Assembly (NCBI RefSeq): GCF_021044885.1
Contig: NZ_JAJNOD010000005.1
Location: 1-64,000, forward strand
DNA length: 64,000 bases
Source of the DNA: Microbacterium nymphoidis
Lineage (GTDB): Bacteria > Actinomycetota > Actinomycetes > Actinomycetales > Microbacteriaceae
Direction of reading: 5' to 3'
How positions within the stretch are numbered: the stretch's first letter is position 1; each line of letters starts with the position of its first letter. Made by a program: the position numbers and the translations under genes. Shown here piece after piece: positions 8,146 through 18,000 of this stretch. Under the pieces are notes generated by a model that saw nothing but the letters and a program-made list of their open reading frames with translations, did no database searches and was not told the origin of the DNA.

Positions 8146-9032
8146 CGTGATGAGTCCTTCCCCAGATGCGGGCTCTCGCCCTGTCCCAATCCCCGCGATG
8201 TCGCCGCTGGCGCGGCCTCCCGCGTCCCGTTCGCCCCGCCCCAGCGGGTGCCCGGCGCCGTGTCCTCGTCGTCTTCCGACAAGGACACGTCTCGAGCGTC
8301 GACGACGATCACGGTGATGTTGTCCCGGCCTCCGGCCGGTGGTTCGTCTGCCCCGGCGTCTCCGTGGAGAGCCGCGAACATGAGATGAGTGACCGCGCTG
8401 CGCGGATCTGTCGTGTTGGTGAGGATCGCCGCGATCTGCTCGTCGCTCACCTCGTTGGTGAGGCCATCGCTGCACACCAGCAGGCGATCACCACGGGCCG
8501 CGGGAATCATCCAGATGTCCGCGACCCCGTCACTGCCCGCACCGATCGCACGGGTGATGACGTTGCGCCCTGTTCGCGCGGCGAGATCCGGACGGCTGCT
8601 CGCGATCAGCTCCTGCACCATCGAGTGATCGACGGTGATCTGCGTGAGACGCCCCTGCGCCAGCCGATAGGTTCGGGAGTCGCCCACGTTGGCGATCAGC
8701 CAGTAGCCGGCACCGTCCACGTCCGACACGGCGACCCCGGTGAGGGTGCTGCCCGCCGGCCGGCCGGCGCCGCCGACCCGCTCGACCCGGCGGCGGGCCC
8801 GAGTCAGCGCGTCCTGCAACTGCTCGACCGATACGGACGGCTGCGCCGCGAGCTCGGCGCATTCGGCCACGACGATCCCGCTGGCAACGTCTCCTGCGGC
8901 ATGGCCGCCCATGCCGTCTGCCACGAGGAACAGGGGCGGCTGAGCGATGTGCGAGTCCTCGTTGCTGCGACGGCGCAGGCCCGGATGCGTCGCGGACGCC
9001 CAGTCCACGGTGATGGGAGCAGTGGCGCTCAT
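8142..9032 (-). CDS. PP2C-family Ser/Thr protein phosphatase
   Basis: The 296-residue soluble metal-dependent phosphatase carries the family motifs in order: ADGMGGHAAGD (about 35-45), GDSRTYRL (about 112-119), SDGLTNEVSD and RDNITVIVVDA (near 235-245). The metal-binding aspartates are present. The last ~45 residues form a low-complexity tail. The ATG at 9032 has GGAGG seven bases upstream and overlaps the stop of the preceding gene by one base (TGATG); a GTG at 9035 is a poorer alternative. It should reverse phosphorylation by the kinase of the same block. Confidence 0.93.
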   Translation of the reverse strand: MSATAPITVDWASATHPGLRRRSNEDSHIAQPPLFLVADGMGGHAAGDVASGIVVAECAELAAQPSVSVEQLQDALTRARRRVERVGGAGRPAGSTLTGVAVSDVDGAGYWLIANVGDSRTYRLAQGRLTQITVDHSMVQELIASSRPDLAARTGRNVITRAIGAGSDGVADIWMIPAARGDRLLVCSDGLTNEVSDEQIAAILTNTTDPRSAVTHLMFAALHGDAGADEPPAGGRDNITVIVVDARDVSLSEDDEDTAPGTRWGGANGTREAAPAATSRGLGQGESPHLGKDSSR

Positions 9033-10294
9033 CACATCACCTCCACACGGGCGCGACGAGAGCCGATCTCGAGGAGATCACCGGTCTGCAACCGGGTGAA
9101 CTCCCCCGGGGCAGCCGCAGTGGTCACGCCTTCGCGGCGAATACGCACCCCGTTCGTGGAGTGCAGATCGACCAGCCCGATGTCGGCGCCGCTGCGCTGC
9201 ACGCGAAAGTGCGACTTCGACAACGAGAGCGAATCGTCGAAGACGATCGCGAGGCCATCCTCCTCCCCACCGACCGGGTTACGACCGAACACCGTGTCTC
9301 GCTCCACCTCACACAGCGTGCCATCGTCCCACATGATCGTGACGAATGTGGAGGGGTTCTGAAGCAGGTGCGCGACCAGGTCCTCTGCCGCGGACGGACC
9401 GGACATCGAGACCGCAGGAACAGGCGGCGTCGCGCGCACCGGAGCGCCTGGAGCCTGCTCAGCCGCCACCTGCCGATCGCGCGCGGGCGGAGAGACGACG
9501 ATGGCGGGTCGCGTCGAGCGACCCGAACGCGCCGTGATGGTGAGTGGCGGCGCAGGCGGACGGGTGATCGCGGGCGGCTCGTCGCCGGGTCGCGGGCGTT
9601 CCTCACGGGTCGCCTGCACCGGCGCCAAAGAGCTCAGCTGCCCGCCGCGCGCTCGCCGGGCGTTGCGGATCCGGGCGCGTTCGGCGCGGATCCGGTCATC
9701 CGTGATGCCGGGCACGCTCTCGATGACATCGGCAGTGCGCTCCGGAGGTTCCGTGGTGAGGTAACGACTCACCCGAGATACCGGGACGTCACGGATCGGC
9801 TCGGCAGCAACCGCGTCGGCACTGACTCCCGCGAGCCACTCCTCCGCGCGCTTCTCCTCCTGCAATACGGCCGGCACCACCGGCATCCGCCGGTTCTGCT
9901 GCACCATGGACGCTGCCACGATCTTGTCGTGCCACCCACGGCGAGCCCCGCGATCGAACAACGGCGTGAAGAAGCCGATGACCGCGGCGCACAGCAGCAG
10001 GAAAACGGTGTTTCGTGCCAGGGCGCGCGCGAAGCCGATCGGGAGAAGGTCGTGCACGCCGATGAGCCGGATACCGACCATCTGCATTCCGACTGACCCC
10101 TCCCCGGCCTGAAGCGCGCTGTGCACGAGGAGCCATACCGCGATGACTCCCGCGACGACCAGCGGGGTGTGCCCGGTTCCCGTCAGCGTCAGCACTGCCG
10201 TGACCAACGAGGCCAGTACGACGGGAATCACCGCGTCAATCGCGCATGCCAGAATCCGACGGCTGATGCCGGCGGCTTGCCGCTGCGTCATCAT
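9032..10294 (-). CDS. RDD-family membrane protein with C-terminal FHA domain
   Basis: The 420-residue protein begins with an RDD-type membrane domain (about 8-135; several hydrophobic helices with the GSVGMQMVGIRLIG segment). A Pro/Arg-rich linker of ~180 residues follows, then an FHA domain at about 330-420 (FGRNPVGG, LSKSHFRV, DLHSTNGVRI). It would bring phosphothreonine reading to the membrane. Its start overlaps the transglutaminase gene stop (ATGATGA), and its stop touches the PP2C start. The RDD domain's role in such fusions is not established. Confidence 0.88.
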   Translation of the reverse strand: MMTQRQAAGISRRILACAIDAVIPVVLASLVTAVLTLTGTGHTPLVVAGVIAVWLLVHSALQAGEGSVGMQMVGIRLIGVHDLLPIGFARALARNTVFLLLCAAVIGFFTPLFDRGARRGWHDKIVAASMVQQNRRMPVVPAVLQEEKRAEEWLAGVSADAVAAEPIRDVPVSRVSRYLTTEPPERTADVIESVPGITDDRIRAERARIRNARRARGGQLSSLAPVQATREERPRPGDEPPAITRPPAPPLTITARSGRSTRPAIVVSPPARDRQVAAEQAPGAPVRATPPVPAVSMSGPSAAEDLVAHLLQNPSTFVTIMWDDGTLCEVERDTVFGRNPVGGEEDGLAIVFDDSLSLSKSHFRVQRSGADIGLVDLHSTNGVRIRREGVTTAAAPGEFTRLQTGDLLEIGSRRARVEVM

Positions 10295-12657
10295 CGCCCC
10301 CTTTCCGCCGTCGCGGAGAGCGCGGACGTATCACCATCGGGTCCCCCACCACCACGTGATCGTCCCCGCGCACCGATCACGGAACGCAGACTGATCCTTG
10401 CACGCATGCGACGGGCCCGACCGACCGAGAGGCGCATTCCGTGGACAACTCGTCCAGCCTCGTCCCAGAAAGCCTCTCCCTCGGCACCGTCCGCGGTCGC
10501 GGGTCCGAAGACGCCCGCGTCGGCGCGATGTGCCAGGGGAAGGACGGCCACGTCCGGAAATGCGCGCTGGAGGGTCCGTGCGGTCTCCACCCGCGTCGCG
10601 CCGGCGCGGACCGGAACCCGGAGGTCGACGGCGCGATCGACGATCTCATCCCAGCCGCCGGCGATTCGAGCGGGCACGCTGACCGATCTCTGACGCCGCC
10701 GCCGACGCATCTCCTTGATCAGGAGCACGATCACCCCCGGGGCAAGAAGCAGCGCTCCACCTCCGACGACAGCCGCCGACAGCGCGATCGAGCCCCAGTC
10801 GATGCTTGCCTCCTCCGGCTTGTCCTGCTCTTCGCCGTTGTCGCGATCGTTGGGCGCCAGAGGGGTGTCGTCCACGGCTTCCTGTGGGGGAATCGGGGGC
10901 TGCAGCACCTGTGGTCTCGGGTCGCTCCGGGGTCGCGGCGCCGACTCCCTCGGTACCTTGTCGGGCGGCGGTGCCGGATCGAAAGCCACCCAGCCGTGCC
11001 CGGCGAAGGCGACCTCCACCCAGGCGTGGAGGTTGTCCCCGTTCGCGACGAACGGATCGGTGATCGCACCATCGCCCGAGGGATACCACCCCATGACGAC
11101 GCGGGCGGGAATGCCCAGCTGTGCCGCCATGAGCATCATGGTCACCGCATACTGCTCGTCGTCTCCGACGATGGTGTCGCTGTCGAGGAAATCGTGAAGA
11201 CGGACTGCCCCGTGACCGGAGAGGGACGGGGCGTCACCCTCGAGTCCGTGGCTGAAGTAGCCCGTGGATGACAGCCATCCGGCCAGCGCCTCGACCTTCT
11301 CCAGCGGAGTCGTAGCGTCAGCGGTGGCCTGCGAGGCGAGCGCGGCGACCTCTTCGGGCACGTTCACTGCGGGCGGCATGCGCACCGCGGCGAACGGGGC
11401 ATCGGCGAGCGATGCCCGCGACGGGGACCGCTCGATCGTCGTCTCGACCGTGTAGACCATTCCCGGTGCCAGGCCAGCGGTGTTGAGCGCGGTCTGGGTC
11501 TGGTCGTTGTAATAGGTGTTTCGTCGTTCGGTGGCACCTGCCGTCCGTGCCGCCGGATCGTAGGTGAGCTCCTGAACCGCACCCACCGTCGGCACCCAGA
11601 CGCCGGTGTAGTCGCCGACCACCACGCCCACCCGCGTGAGCGTGCTCTCGTCGGCGGCACCGCCGGACAGCGGCAGAAAGCGGCCGGAGCCGGCCGAAGC
11701 GCCATCGGATGCCTGCAGCACGAGCCCGTCGTAGGCGTCGAGGGCCGCGAGGCGCACGCGCGCGCCCGTCGGCAACCCCGTGATGGTGAACTGGGCGCTG
11801 TCGGCGTGGTCTCGCACGAAGGCGCGGAATGACTGCAGGGGACTGGTGTAGTCGTGCGGCTGGAGGGGCGGCACGACGTGATCGCGCGCCACGACCCGGT
11901 CGGTCCGGCCACCGTCGAAGAGATAGGCGCCTCCCGCCGATCCCCCCACCATCGCGATGAGAAGCACGGCGGCAGCCGCGACGACCCGGCGGCGGCGAAT
12001 CGCGCGCAGATGGACCGCGGTGGCCTCCGTGGACGCATGAAGGAGATGACGCGACGGGTCCAGGGCATGGCGAACCCCCAGCCAGGCGATCAAGACGACC
12101 GCGAAGGCAGCCCCCGCGACCACGGGCAACTCGGCAGTGCGGGAGCCGAGGAGGGCCACGGCTGCCGCGGTCAGACCGAGGGGCAGCAACGCCCAGGCGG
12201 CATGCTTCAGACGCAGCGCGGCCGACGCCGACGTCACCCCGCACACCGTCATCAGGATGAACGGCACGAGGGCGTGCTCGTCGGTGGAGAGCGGAAGCCC
12301 GGCCGTGATGAACGACTTCCACGCGGTCACGATGCCGGTGGTGAGAGATCGGAAGCTCTCGAGCGTCGGGATGGCGAAGAACGTCGTACCGGGGAGCGCG
12401 GCCGCTGCGCCCACGAGGAAGTAGCCCGCGACCGTCGCGAGGACGGTCAGCGGGAGGGCCCAGGCACGCAGGGAGGCCACAACCGCGATCGCGACGCCGA
12501 GGCCGGTTCCGATCCCAACCGTGAGCAGGAAGCCGAGCCCGTCGAACACGGGCTGAAAGCCGCAGCCGATGATCAGGCACAGGACGACGACCGCGATGAC
12601 GTCGATCATCATCCGCCGAGCGCGGGTGCCCCGGAGCCCTTCGCGCACGGAGGTCAC
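10291..12657 (-). CDS. TgpA-like membrane transglutaminase-fold protein lacking catalytic Cys
   Basis: The 788-residue protein has about seven N-terminal membrane helices (15-250), an extracellular region with a transglutaminase core (about 455-570), a Pro-rich linker, one more helix near 630-650, and a cytoplasmic tail. The core keeps NLHAWVEV (catalytic His near 543) and AFDPAPP (catalytic Asp near 561). The usual GDCEQYA motif reads GDDEQYA at 498-504, so the nucleophilic Cys is Asp500 (codon at 11158-11160). It is therefore probably not a thiol transglutaminase or protease. The GTG start overlaps the DUF58 stop (GTGA). MoxR-DUF58-TgpA is a common bacterial gene trio. Confidence 0.88.
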   Translation of the reverse strand: MTSVREGLRGTRARRMMIDVIAVVVLCLIIGCGFQPVFDGLGFLLTVGIGTGLGVAIAVVASLRAWALPLTVLATVAGYFLVGAAAALPGTTFFAIPTLESFRSLTTGIVTAWKSFITAGLPLSTDEHALVPFILMTVCGVTSASAALRLKHAAWALLPLGLTAAAVALLGSRTAELPVVAGAAFAVVLIAWLGVRHALDPSRHLLHASTEATAVHLRAIRRRRVVAAAAVLLIAMVGGSAGGAYLFDGGRTDRVVARDHVVPPLQPHDYTSPLQSFRAFVRDHADSAQFTITGLPTGARVRLAALDAYDGLVLQASDGASAGSGRFLPLSGGAADESTLTRVGVVVGDYTGVWVPTVGAVQELTYDPAARTAGATERRNTYYNDQTQTALNTAGLAPGMVYTVETTIERSPSRASLADAPFAAVRMPPAVNVPEEVAALASQATADATTPLEKVEALAGWLSSTGYFSHGLEGDAPSLSGHGAVRLHDFLDSDTIVGDDEQYAVTMMLMAAQLGIPARVVMGWYPSGDGAITDPFVANGDNLHAWVEVAFAGHGWVAFDPAPPPDKVPRESAPRPRSDPRPQVLQPPIPPQEAVDDTPLAPNDRDNGEEQDKPEEASIDWGSIALSAAVVGGGALLLAPGVIVLLIKEMRRRRRQRSVSVPARIAGGWDEIVDRAVDLRVPVRAGATRVETARTLQRAFPDVAVLPLAHRADAGVFGPATADGAEGEAFWDEAGRVVHGMRLSVGRARRMRARISLRSVIGARGRSRGGGGPDGDTSALSATAERGR

Positions 12658-13949
12658 GACAGCACCCGTCGGACGGCGCGCGGAAGCTCCTCGAGCCTCG
12701 GCACATGCAGCACGTCAGCCGTGCCGACACGACGCCGCACGCTCTCCGATTCGGGATCGGCCACCACCACGAGCGTGCGTCCCCCGGCGGGCAGGCGTCC
12801 ACATGCCGCGTGCAGCGCAGCTGCGGAGGCCTGCGCTCCGCACACCAGGATCACCAGCGCTGCCTGGTGCGCATGGGGTGCGATGCGCACCCCGAGGGCG
12901 TCGATGCCCGTGCCGCCTGCAGAAGAGAACGAGACCAGGGAGAACTCATCGAGCAGACGTCCTTCACCGGTGTCCGTCACCACGCGCCCCTGCATCAGCA
13001 CGGCGAGATCTCGGGAATCCGCGAGCGCGTGCATACCGAACGACGCCGCGATACTCACGGCGAGTTCGAACTCATCCGGGTCGCTGTAGTCGTCCGGGTG
13101 CGTGCTGAGGCCGATGACGAATCGCGATCTCCGGGTCTCCTCGTACTGACGCACCAGGACCTCACCGGCGCGCGCCGTGGAGCGCCAGTGGACGTGGCGG
13201 AGATCGTCACCCGGCGTGTACTCGCGCAGCGCGTGGAAGGAGACGTCGTCACGGGAGAGGTCCGGTGTGGCCAGGCCTTCGAGATCACGGACCCGCCCGA
13301 GCGACAGCCCGACGAGTGGAACCGTGAGGGGGTGGACATACAGAGTATGGGCGTCATCGCGGTGGGAGATCCGCTCGAAGAGGCCGAGGGGGTCGCCGCG
13401 GAGCACGCTCACCGGTCCCACAGCGAGCGCACCACGCGCGGCCGTCGGGATAGAGAACAGATCGTCGCGGGTCTCTCCCGCGGGCATCCGTGGCACGTCG
13501 AAGGAGCCCCAGCCCGATCCGACGGGCAGCATCAGTCGCGCGGGCGCCAGCGAGCGCGTGGTCGGGTTCGTCACCGTCAGGCTGCCGTAGGCACGCTCCC
13601 CCGCCACCACTCGCGTGCGGTTCAGAGCGATCCTGATGTCGTACGCGGTACGTCCGATGAGGAACAGGGCCGATTGGATCATGACCAGCCCCGCCACCAG
13701 TGCGGCAGTCGCGAACTCCGCCCAGCCCAGCAGGGTCGCTGCGATACCGACGCCCACCGAGCACGAAAGCAGCAGCCATCCCAGTGGACGCAGGGTGCGC
13801 AGGCTCTCTGCGGCCGATGTCACGCGGGCGCGCCGTGTGGCTTGCCGGGTCTGCGTGGTCGCCGTCTCGTCGGGTACGGCGCGCGTCGGCCACGCTCGCA
13901 GCGTGCGGGTGCGGCGAGCGTCAGCGGGACGAGACGGCGAGGACATCAT
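12654..13949 (-). CDS. DUF58 domain protein
   Basis: The 431-residue protein has two membrane helices near 48-95 and a C-terminal DUF58 region, with the family signature YTPGDDLRHVHWRSTARAG at about 249-267 followed by LVRQYEETRRSRFVI. DUF58 proteins are usually paired with MoxR ATPases and have a vWA-like fold; their biochemical role is unclear. The start is the first of two adjacent ATGs (13949 or 13946); the first overlaps the moxR stop as ATGA. Confidence 0.9.
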   Translation of the reverse strand: MMSSPSRPADARRTRTLRAWPTRAVPDETATTQTRQATRRARVTSAAESLRTLRPLGWLLLSCSVGVGIAATLLGWAEFATAALVAGLVMIQSALFLIGRTAYDIRIALNRTRVVAGERAYGSLTVTNPTTRSLAPARLMLPVGSGWGSFDVPRMPAGETRDDLFSIPTAARGALAVGPVSVLRGDPLGLFERISHRDDAHTLYVHPLTVPLVGLSLGRVRDLEGLATPDLSRDDVSFHALREYTPGDDLRHVHWRSTARAGEVLVRQYEETRRSRFVIGLSTHPDDYSDPDEFELAVSIAASFGMHALADSRDLAVLMQGRVVTDTGEGRLLDEFSLVSFSSAGGTGIDALGVRIAPHAHQAALVILVCGAQASAAALHAACGRLPAGGRTLVVVADPESESVRRRVGTADVLHVPRLEELPRAVRRVLS

Positions 13950-14995
13950 TGCGGATCACTCCGGTGCAATGGGGCATCGACCGTGGCGATGACACGTGCC
14001 AGCACCGCCGCGGCGGTCATGCCGCTGTACTCCGCCTCGGGGTCGAGCACGATGCGGTGCTGCCACACGGGCCCGAGAAGCGCTTTGATGTCGTCCGGGA
14101 GCACATAGTGGCGTCCGAGCGAGGCCGCCCGGACGCGCGCGATCCGCACCATGGCGATCGCGCCGCGTACGGATACGCCCAGGCGCACGGAGTCGTGATC
14201 ACGCGTGGCTTCGGCGAGCATGGCGATGTAGCGCAGCACGGCGGAGTCGATGTGAACTGTGGCGGCCAGCTCTGTCATGTCCGAGACCGCGTCGGTCGTG
14301 ATCATGGCGGACAGGGCCGGCTGGGAGACCCGCGTGCCAGTGGCGGCGAGGATCGTCTCGGTGGCATCGAGGTCCGGGTAGCCGATGGACGTCTTCACCA
14401 GGAACCGGTCCAGCTGCGCTTCCGGGAGGCGGTAGGTTCCGGCCGTCTCTATGGGGTTCTGTGTCGCGAGCACGAGGAACGGGCGGCCCACGGCGTGAGC
14501 GACGCCGTCGATCGTGATGCGCCCCTCTTCCATGACCTCGAGGAGCGCCGATTGCGTCTTCGGCGAGGCGCGGTTGATCTCGTCGGCGAGCACGATCGAT
14601 GCGAACACCGGTCCGCGATGAAACTCGAACTCCTGCGTCCGCTGGTCGTAGATCGTGACGCCGGTGACATCGCTGGGGAGAAGGTCGGGCGTGAACTGGA
14701 TCCGGCTGCTCGTTCCCTGAACCGTGGCCGCGAGCGCCTTCGCGAGGCTGGTCTTACCGGTTCCGGGCGCGTCTTCGAGGAGGACGTGTCCTTCAGCGAG
14801 CATCGCCTGCAGCACGAGCGCCACGATGTCGGACTTGCCGATGAGCGCTGCTCCGACATGGCCGACAAGGCGCGCGAACGCGTCGGCGAACCAGACGGCC
14901 TGCTCGGGGTTCATCGGCACCGGTTCGGTGGTCGATGCATCCGGCGCATCGCTCGGCGGATCGTCCGACAGGAGTGGCGGGTTCTCTTCAAGCAT
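13946..14995 (-). CDS. MoxR-family AAA+ ATPase
   Basis: The 349-residue cytosolic ATPase has Walker A (EDAPGTGKTSLAKAL, about 76-90), Walker B (VLADEINRASPKTQSALLEVMEE, about 135), a sensor segment (LATQNPIE) and the C-terminal AAA lid. MoxR proteins act as chaperones that mature or remodel partner complexes, usually encoded next to DUF58 or vWA proteins as here. The start is an ATG 63 bases after the giant protein stop, with GGAAGACC upstream; an internal Met at about 28 (MNPEQAVW) also fits the domain edge. Confidence 0.93.
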   Translation of the reverse strand: MLEENPPLLSDDPPSDAPDASTTEPVPMNPEQAVWFADAFARLVGHVGAALIGKSDIVALVLQAMLAEGHVLLEDAPGTGKTSLAKALAATVQGTSSRIQFTPDLLPSDVTGVTIYDQRTQEFEFHRGPVFASIVLADEINRASPKTQSALLEVMEEGRITIDGVAHAVGRPFLVLATQNPIETAGTYRLPEAQLDRFLVKTSIGYPDLDATETILAATGTRVSQPALSAMITTDAVSDMTELAATVHIDSAVLRYIAMLAEATRDHDSVRLGVSVRGAIAMVRIARVRAASLGRHYVLPDDIKALLGPVWQHRIVLDPEAEYSGMTAAAVLARVIATVDAPLHRSDPQ

Positions 14996-15058
14996 GAAGT
15001 GGGTCTTCCTTGTCGCGGGAGTTCGGGTCGGGTAACGGGTTCTGGGGTGGCGGTGCGC

Positions 15059-18000
15059 CTACTCGGACTTGCGTCCGGTCGAGCAAGAATCGAAGGGGCG
15101 GCAGGAGTTGGACAACGTGCGTGGCGCATAGGGGGACCCGCTCTCCCACTCGATGACGAGCCAGATCTCGTCTCCTGCGGCGCCGCGGCAATAGGGCAGG
15201 CCGACCGTGGTGTTCGTGGGCGCCGGCCGGTCGTAGCGCACGGTCACCGTGCCGTTCACCACACACTCGTACGCCACGCTGCCGGTGCCGTAGATGCCGT
15301 GATACACGACATCCTGACCAGGGCGGCCATCGTCGAGGGTGACGTCGTTGCCGAGAGCCAGCGTGCCCAGGGTGACGGTCGACGGATCGGGCCCGGTCTT
15401 CACCGGGACCACCGTGGGCTGGCTCTTCGCGTGATTGGCGTCGATCGCCCACAGGGTCACGGATCCGTCGAAGTTCCACCCGACATCGAACGTTGTCGTG
15501 CCGCTGGGCACGTCGATCTGCTCCTGCCCGCCGCTGAGCTGCCAGGTGACGTTGGTGACCGGGGAACCATTGCTCGCACCAGGCGACCACGTCAACGTGA
15601 CCTGTGTACGATTCACCTCCGCGGAGGCACTGGGGGGTGCCGGCGGTCCGGCGGGCACCACCGAGTTGGAGTCGGCCGATGCCGGCCCCGGGTACCGGTT
15701 GCCGTCCACCACGGTGACGGCCCGAACGCGCACGGAGTAAGCCGTGCCGTTGTTCGCCGGGATGGCACCGCCCTGGGTTCCGCCCGGGAGCGGTTGCCAC
15801 GGCGCACCGTTCAGCGCGTACTCGTACTCGATCTGCGAAGGATCGGCGCCGTTGCCGGCGACCGCCGCAAAGGAGCGCAGGATCACTCGGCCGTCACCGG
15901 AGAGCAGCCCGATACCGGAGGGCTGTCCGGGCGTCGCGATGGCGTTGACCGGCGCCGACTGCGGACTCGAGGGGCCGGGACCACGCCCGTTGATGGCCAC
16001 CACCGAGAACGAATACAGCTCACGCGTGCCCGCGACGTGATAGTCGACGGACGCGGTGGCGGAGGAGATCTGGGTGAGCTGAGCGCCGTCGCGGATCACC
16101 GTCAGGACGTATCCCGTGATCGGTGAACCGTTCGCCGCGGGGGCCTGCCACTGCACGCTCAGGGTGGCACCCGTATCCGTCGGGGCGCCGACGACCACCG
16201 TGGGCGCGGCCGGAGCCGACGGCGGGCCCGACGGCGTGGCCGGGCTGGATGACGCCGACCAATCGGAACTCACCCCGGCATCCGTGGTCGCCTGTACGCG
16301 GAAGGTGTACGAGACGCCGTTCTGGAGTCCGGTGAACGAGGCGTTCGCTGCACGGACGGTCTGCACCGCCGATCCGGTGGGAGGCGCCGGGGAGATCTCC
16401 ACGTTGTAGAGCGTCACCGGGGGTGCCGATGCAGCCCACCCGGCGACGATCACTCCGTCGTCCGCAGCGATCGACAACTGACCCGGAGCGGCGGGACGGG
16501 CCTGCGGCCGCACCGTGTCGGACAGTGCGGACGGTGACGACGTGCCGACCGCGTTCGTCGCGGTGACCTGGAAGCGGTAATCCCGGCCGGCGACGAGGCC
16601 CCCGATGGTGCAGGCGGTCGATTCACACGACATAGTGACGGAGCCGTCCTCAGAGGAGACCGTGTATCCCGTGATGGGCGACCCGTTCGACTCCGGCGGA
16701 CTCCAGGACAGCATCACGGAGTTCTCCGTGAGGCCACCGACCGTCGGCCGGCCGGGGGCGGACGGACGGTCGCGCACGGTGACGCTCAGCAGCCCGTCGA
16801 CCTCACGTGCCGCGTCATCGGAGCCGTCGGCGATGCGGTAGCGAACCGTGAGCGTCCCGGTGAAGCCGGCGTCGGGAGTCACCGTGACTGCGGCCCCCTC
16901 GAACGTCACGGCGCCCTCACCCGCGAGAAGCGTGGCTGCGACCACGCGCAGCGGAGTGTCCGGGTACGGATTGGTGTCGTTCGCGGTGACGTCGATGGTG
17001 CGTGCAACGCCCGCCACGGCATCGGTGACGACATCGGCGACGGCGACGGCGAGCGGGCGCTCGGTTCGCGTCGTGCGGATCTGGAAGGTGGCGGCGACCG
17101 GATCGGACTTCCCGTCCGTCGCCGTCACCGTGACCGAGCCCACGAGCCCGACGACTCCATCGGCGGGAGCCGACACCGACAGGGCCTCTCCGGTGACCGC
17201 GGCGGTGATTCCGTCGGGGGCGGATCCGAGGAGGGCGTAGTGCATGGCGGCGAGATCACCATCGTCGGGATCGCGGGTGAGGTCGGTGAGCGACAGCGTC
17301 GTGGGTGCTTCACCCCGGGGGACGGTGATCGTCGCGCCCGAGAACGTCGGCGGAGTATTGCTCGTGTCCGCGGGGAGCACGGTCACGGGGATCGAGAGCA
17401 GTGCCGTCCGTCCGCCCGGATCGTCCGCGGTCGTGCCGTCCGTCACGAGCACGGTGAGCGCATCCGATCCGGAGTAGTTCACACGCGAGCGGTACTGCAG
17501 GGTCCGGTCATCGACGATGAGCCCGCTGCCGTCGTCGTGCAACGCCGAGACCTGGTTGCGATCGGCGATCATGACCGGCAGATCGCCCTGCGTCCGCACA
17601 TGGTCGGCGAGTTCCACGGTGACCAGCTCTCCCGAACGCACCGTGACGGCACCTGCCGTGGGAGAGAGCTCGGGTCGGAGGTCGCCGAGCGCGGGAACGA
17701 ACAGGAACGCCGAATCCTGTAGTCCGTCCGCGTCGGTGACCGTGTACGGGATCAGCTGGCGCTGCGTCTCGACCGTGACCCGGATGCTCTGACCGGCGCC
17801 GAGCTCGGCAGTGGTCGGCTCCGGGAGGGACACCGTGAGCGCATCGGTGGTGCCGTCAGGATCGGAGTCGTTCGCTCTGACATCCACCGAGACGACGCGA
17901 TCATCCGGAACCTGTTCCAGTCGGATGCGATCATCACGAGCGAGCGGCGGCTGCGGCGGCACCGTACTGTCCACCGTCAGGTCGATGACGCCGACGGCGG

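Noticed and set aside
13700..16126. 808-codon plus-strand open frame across moxR and the giant gene
   Set aside because: Its translation is Arg/Gly/His-rich with no motif, and it is opposite well-supported genes.
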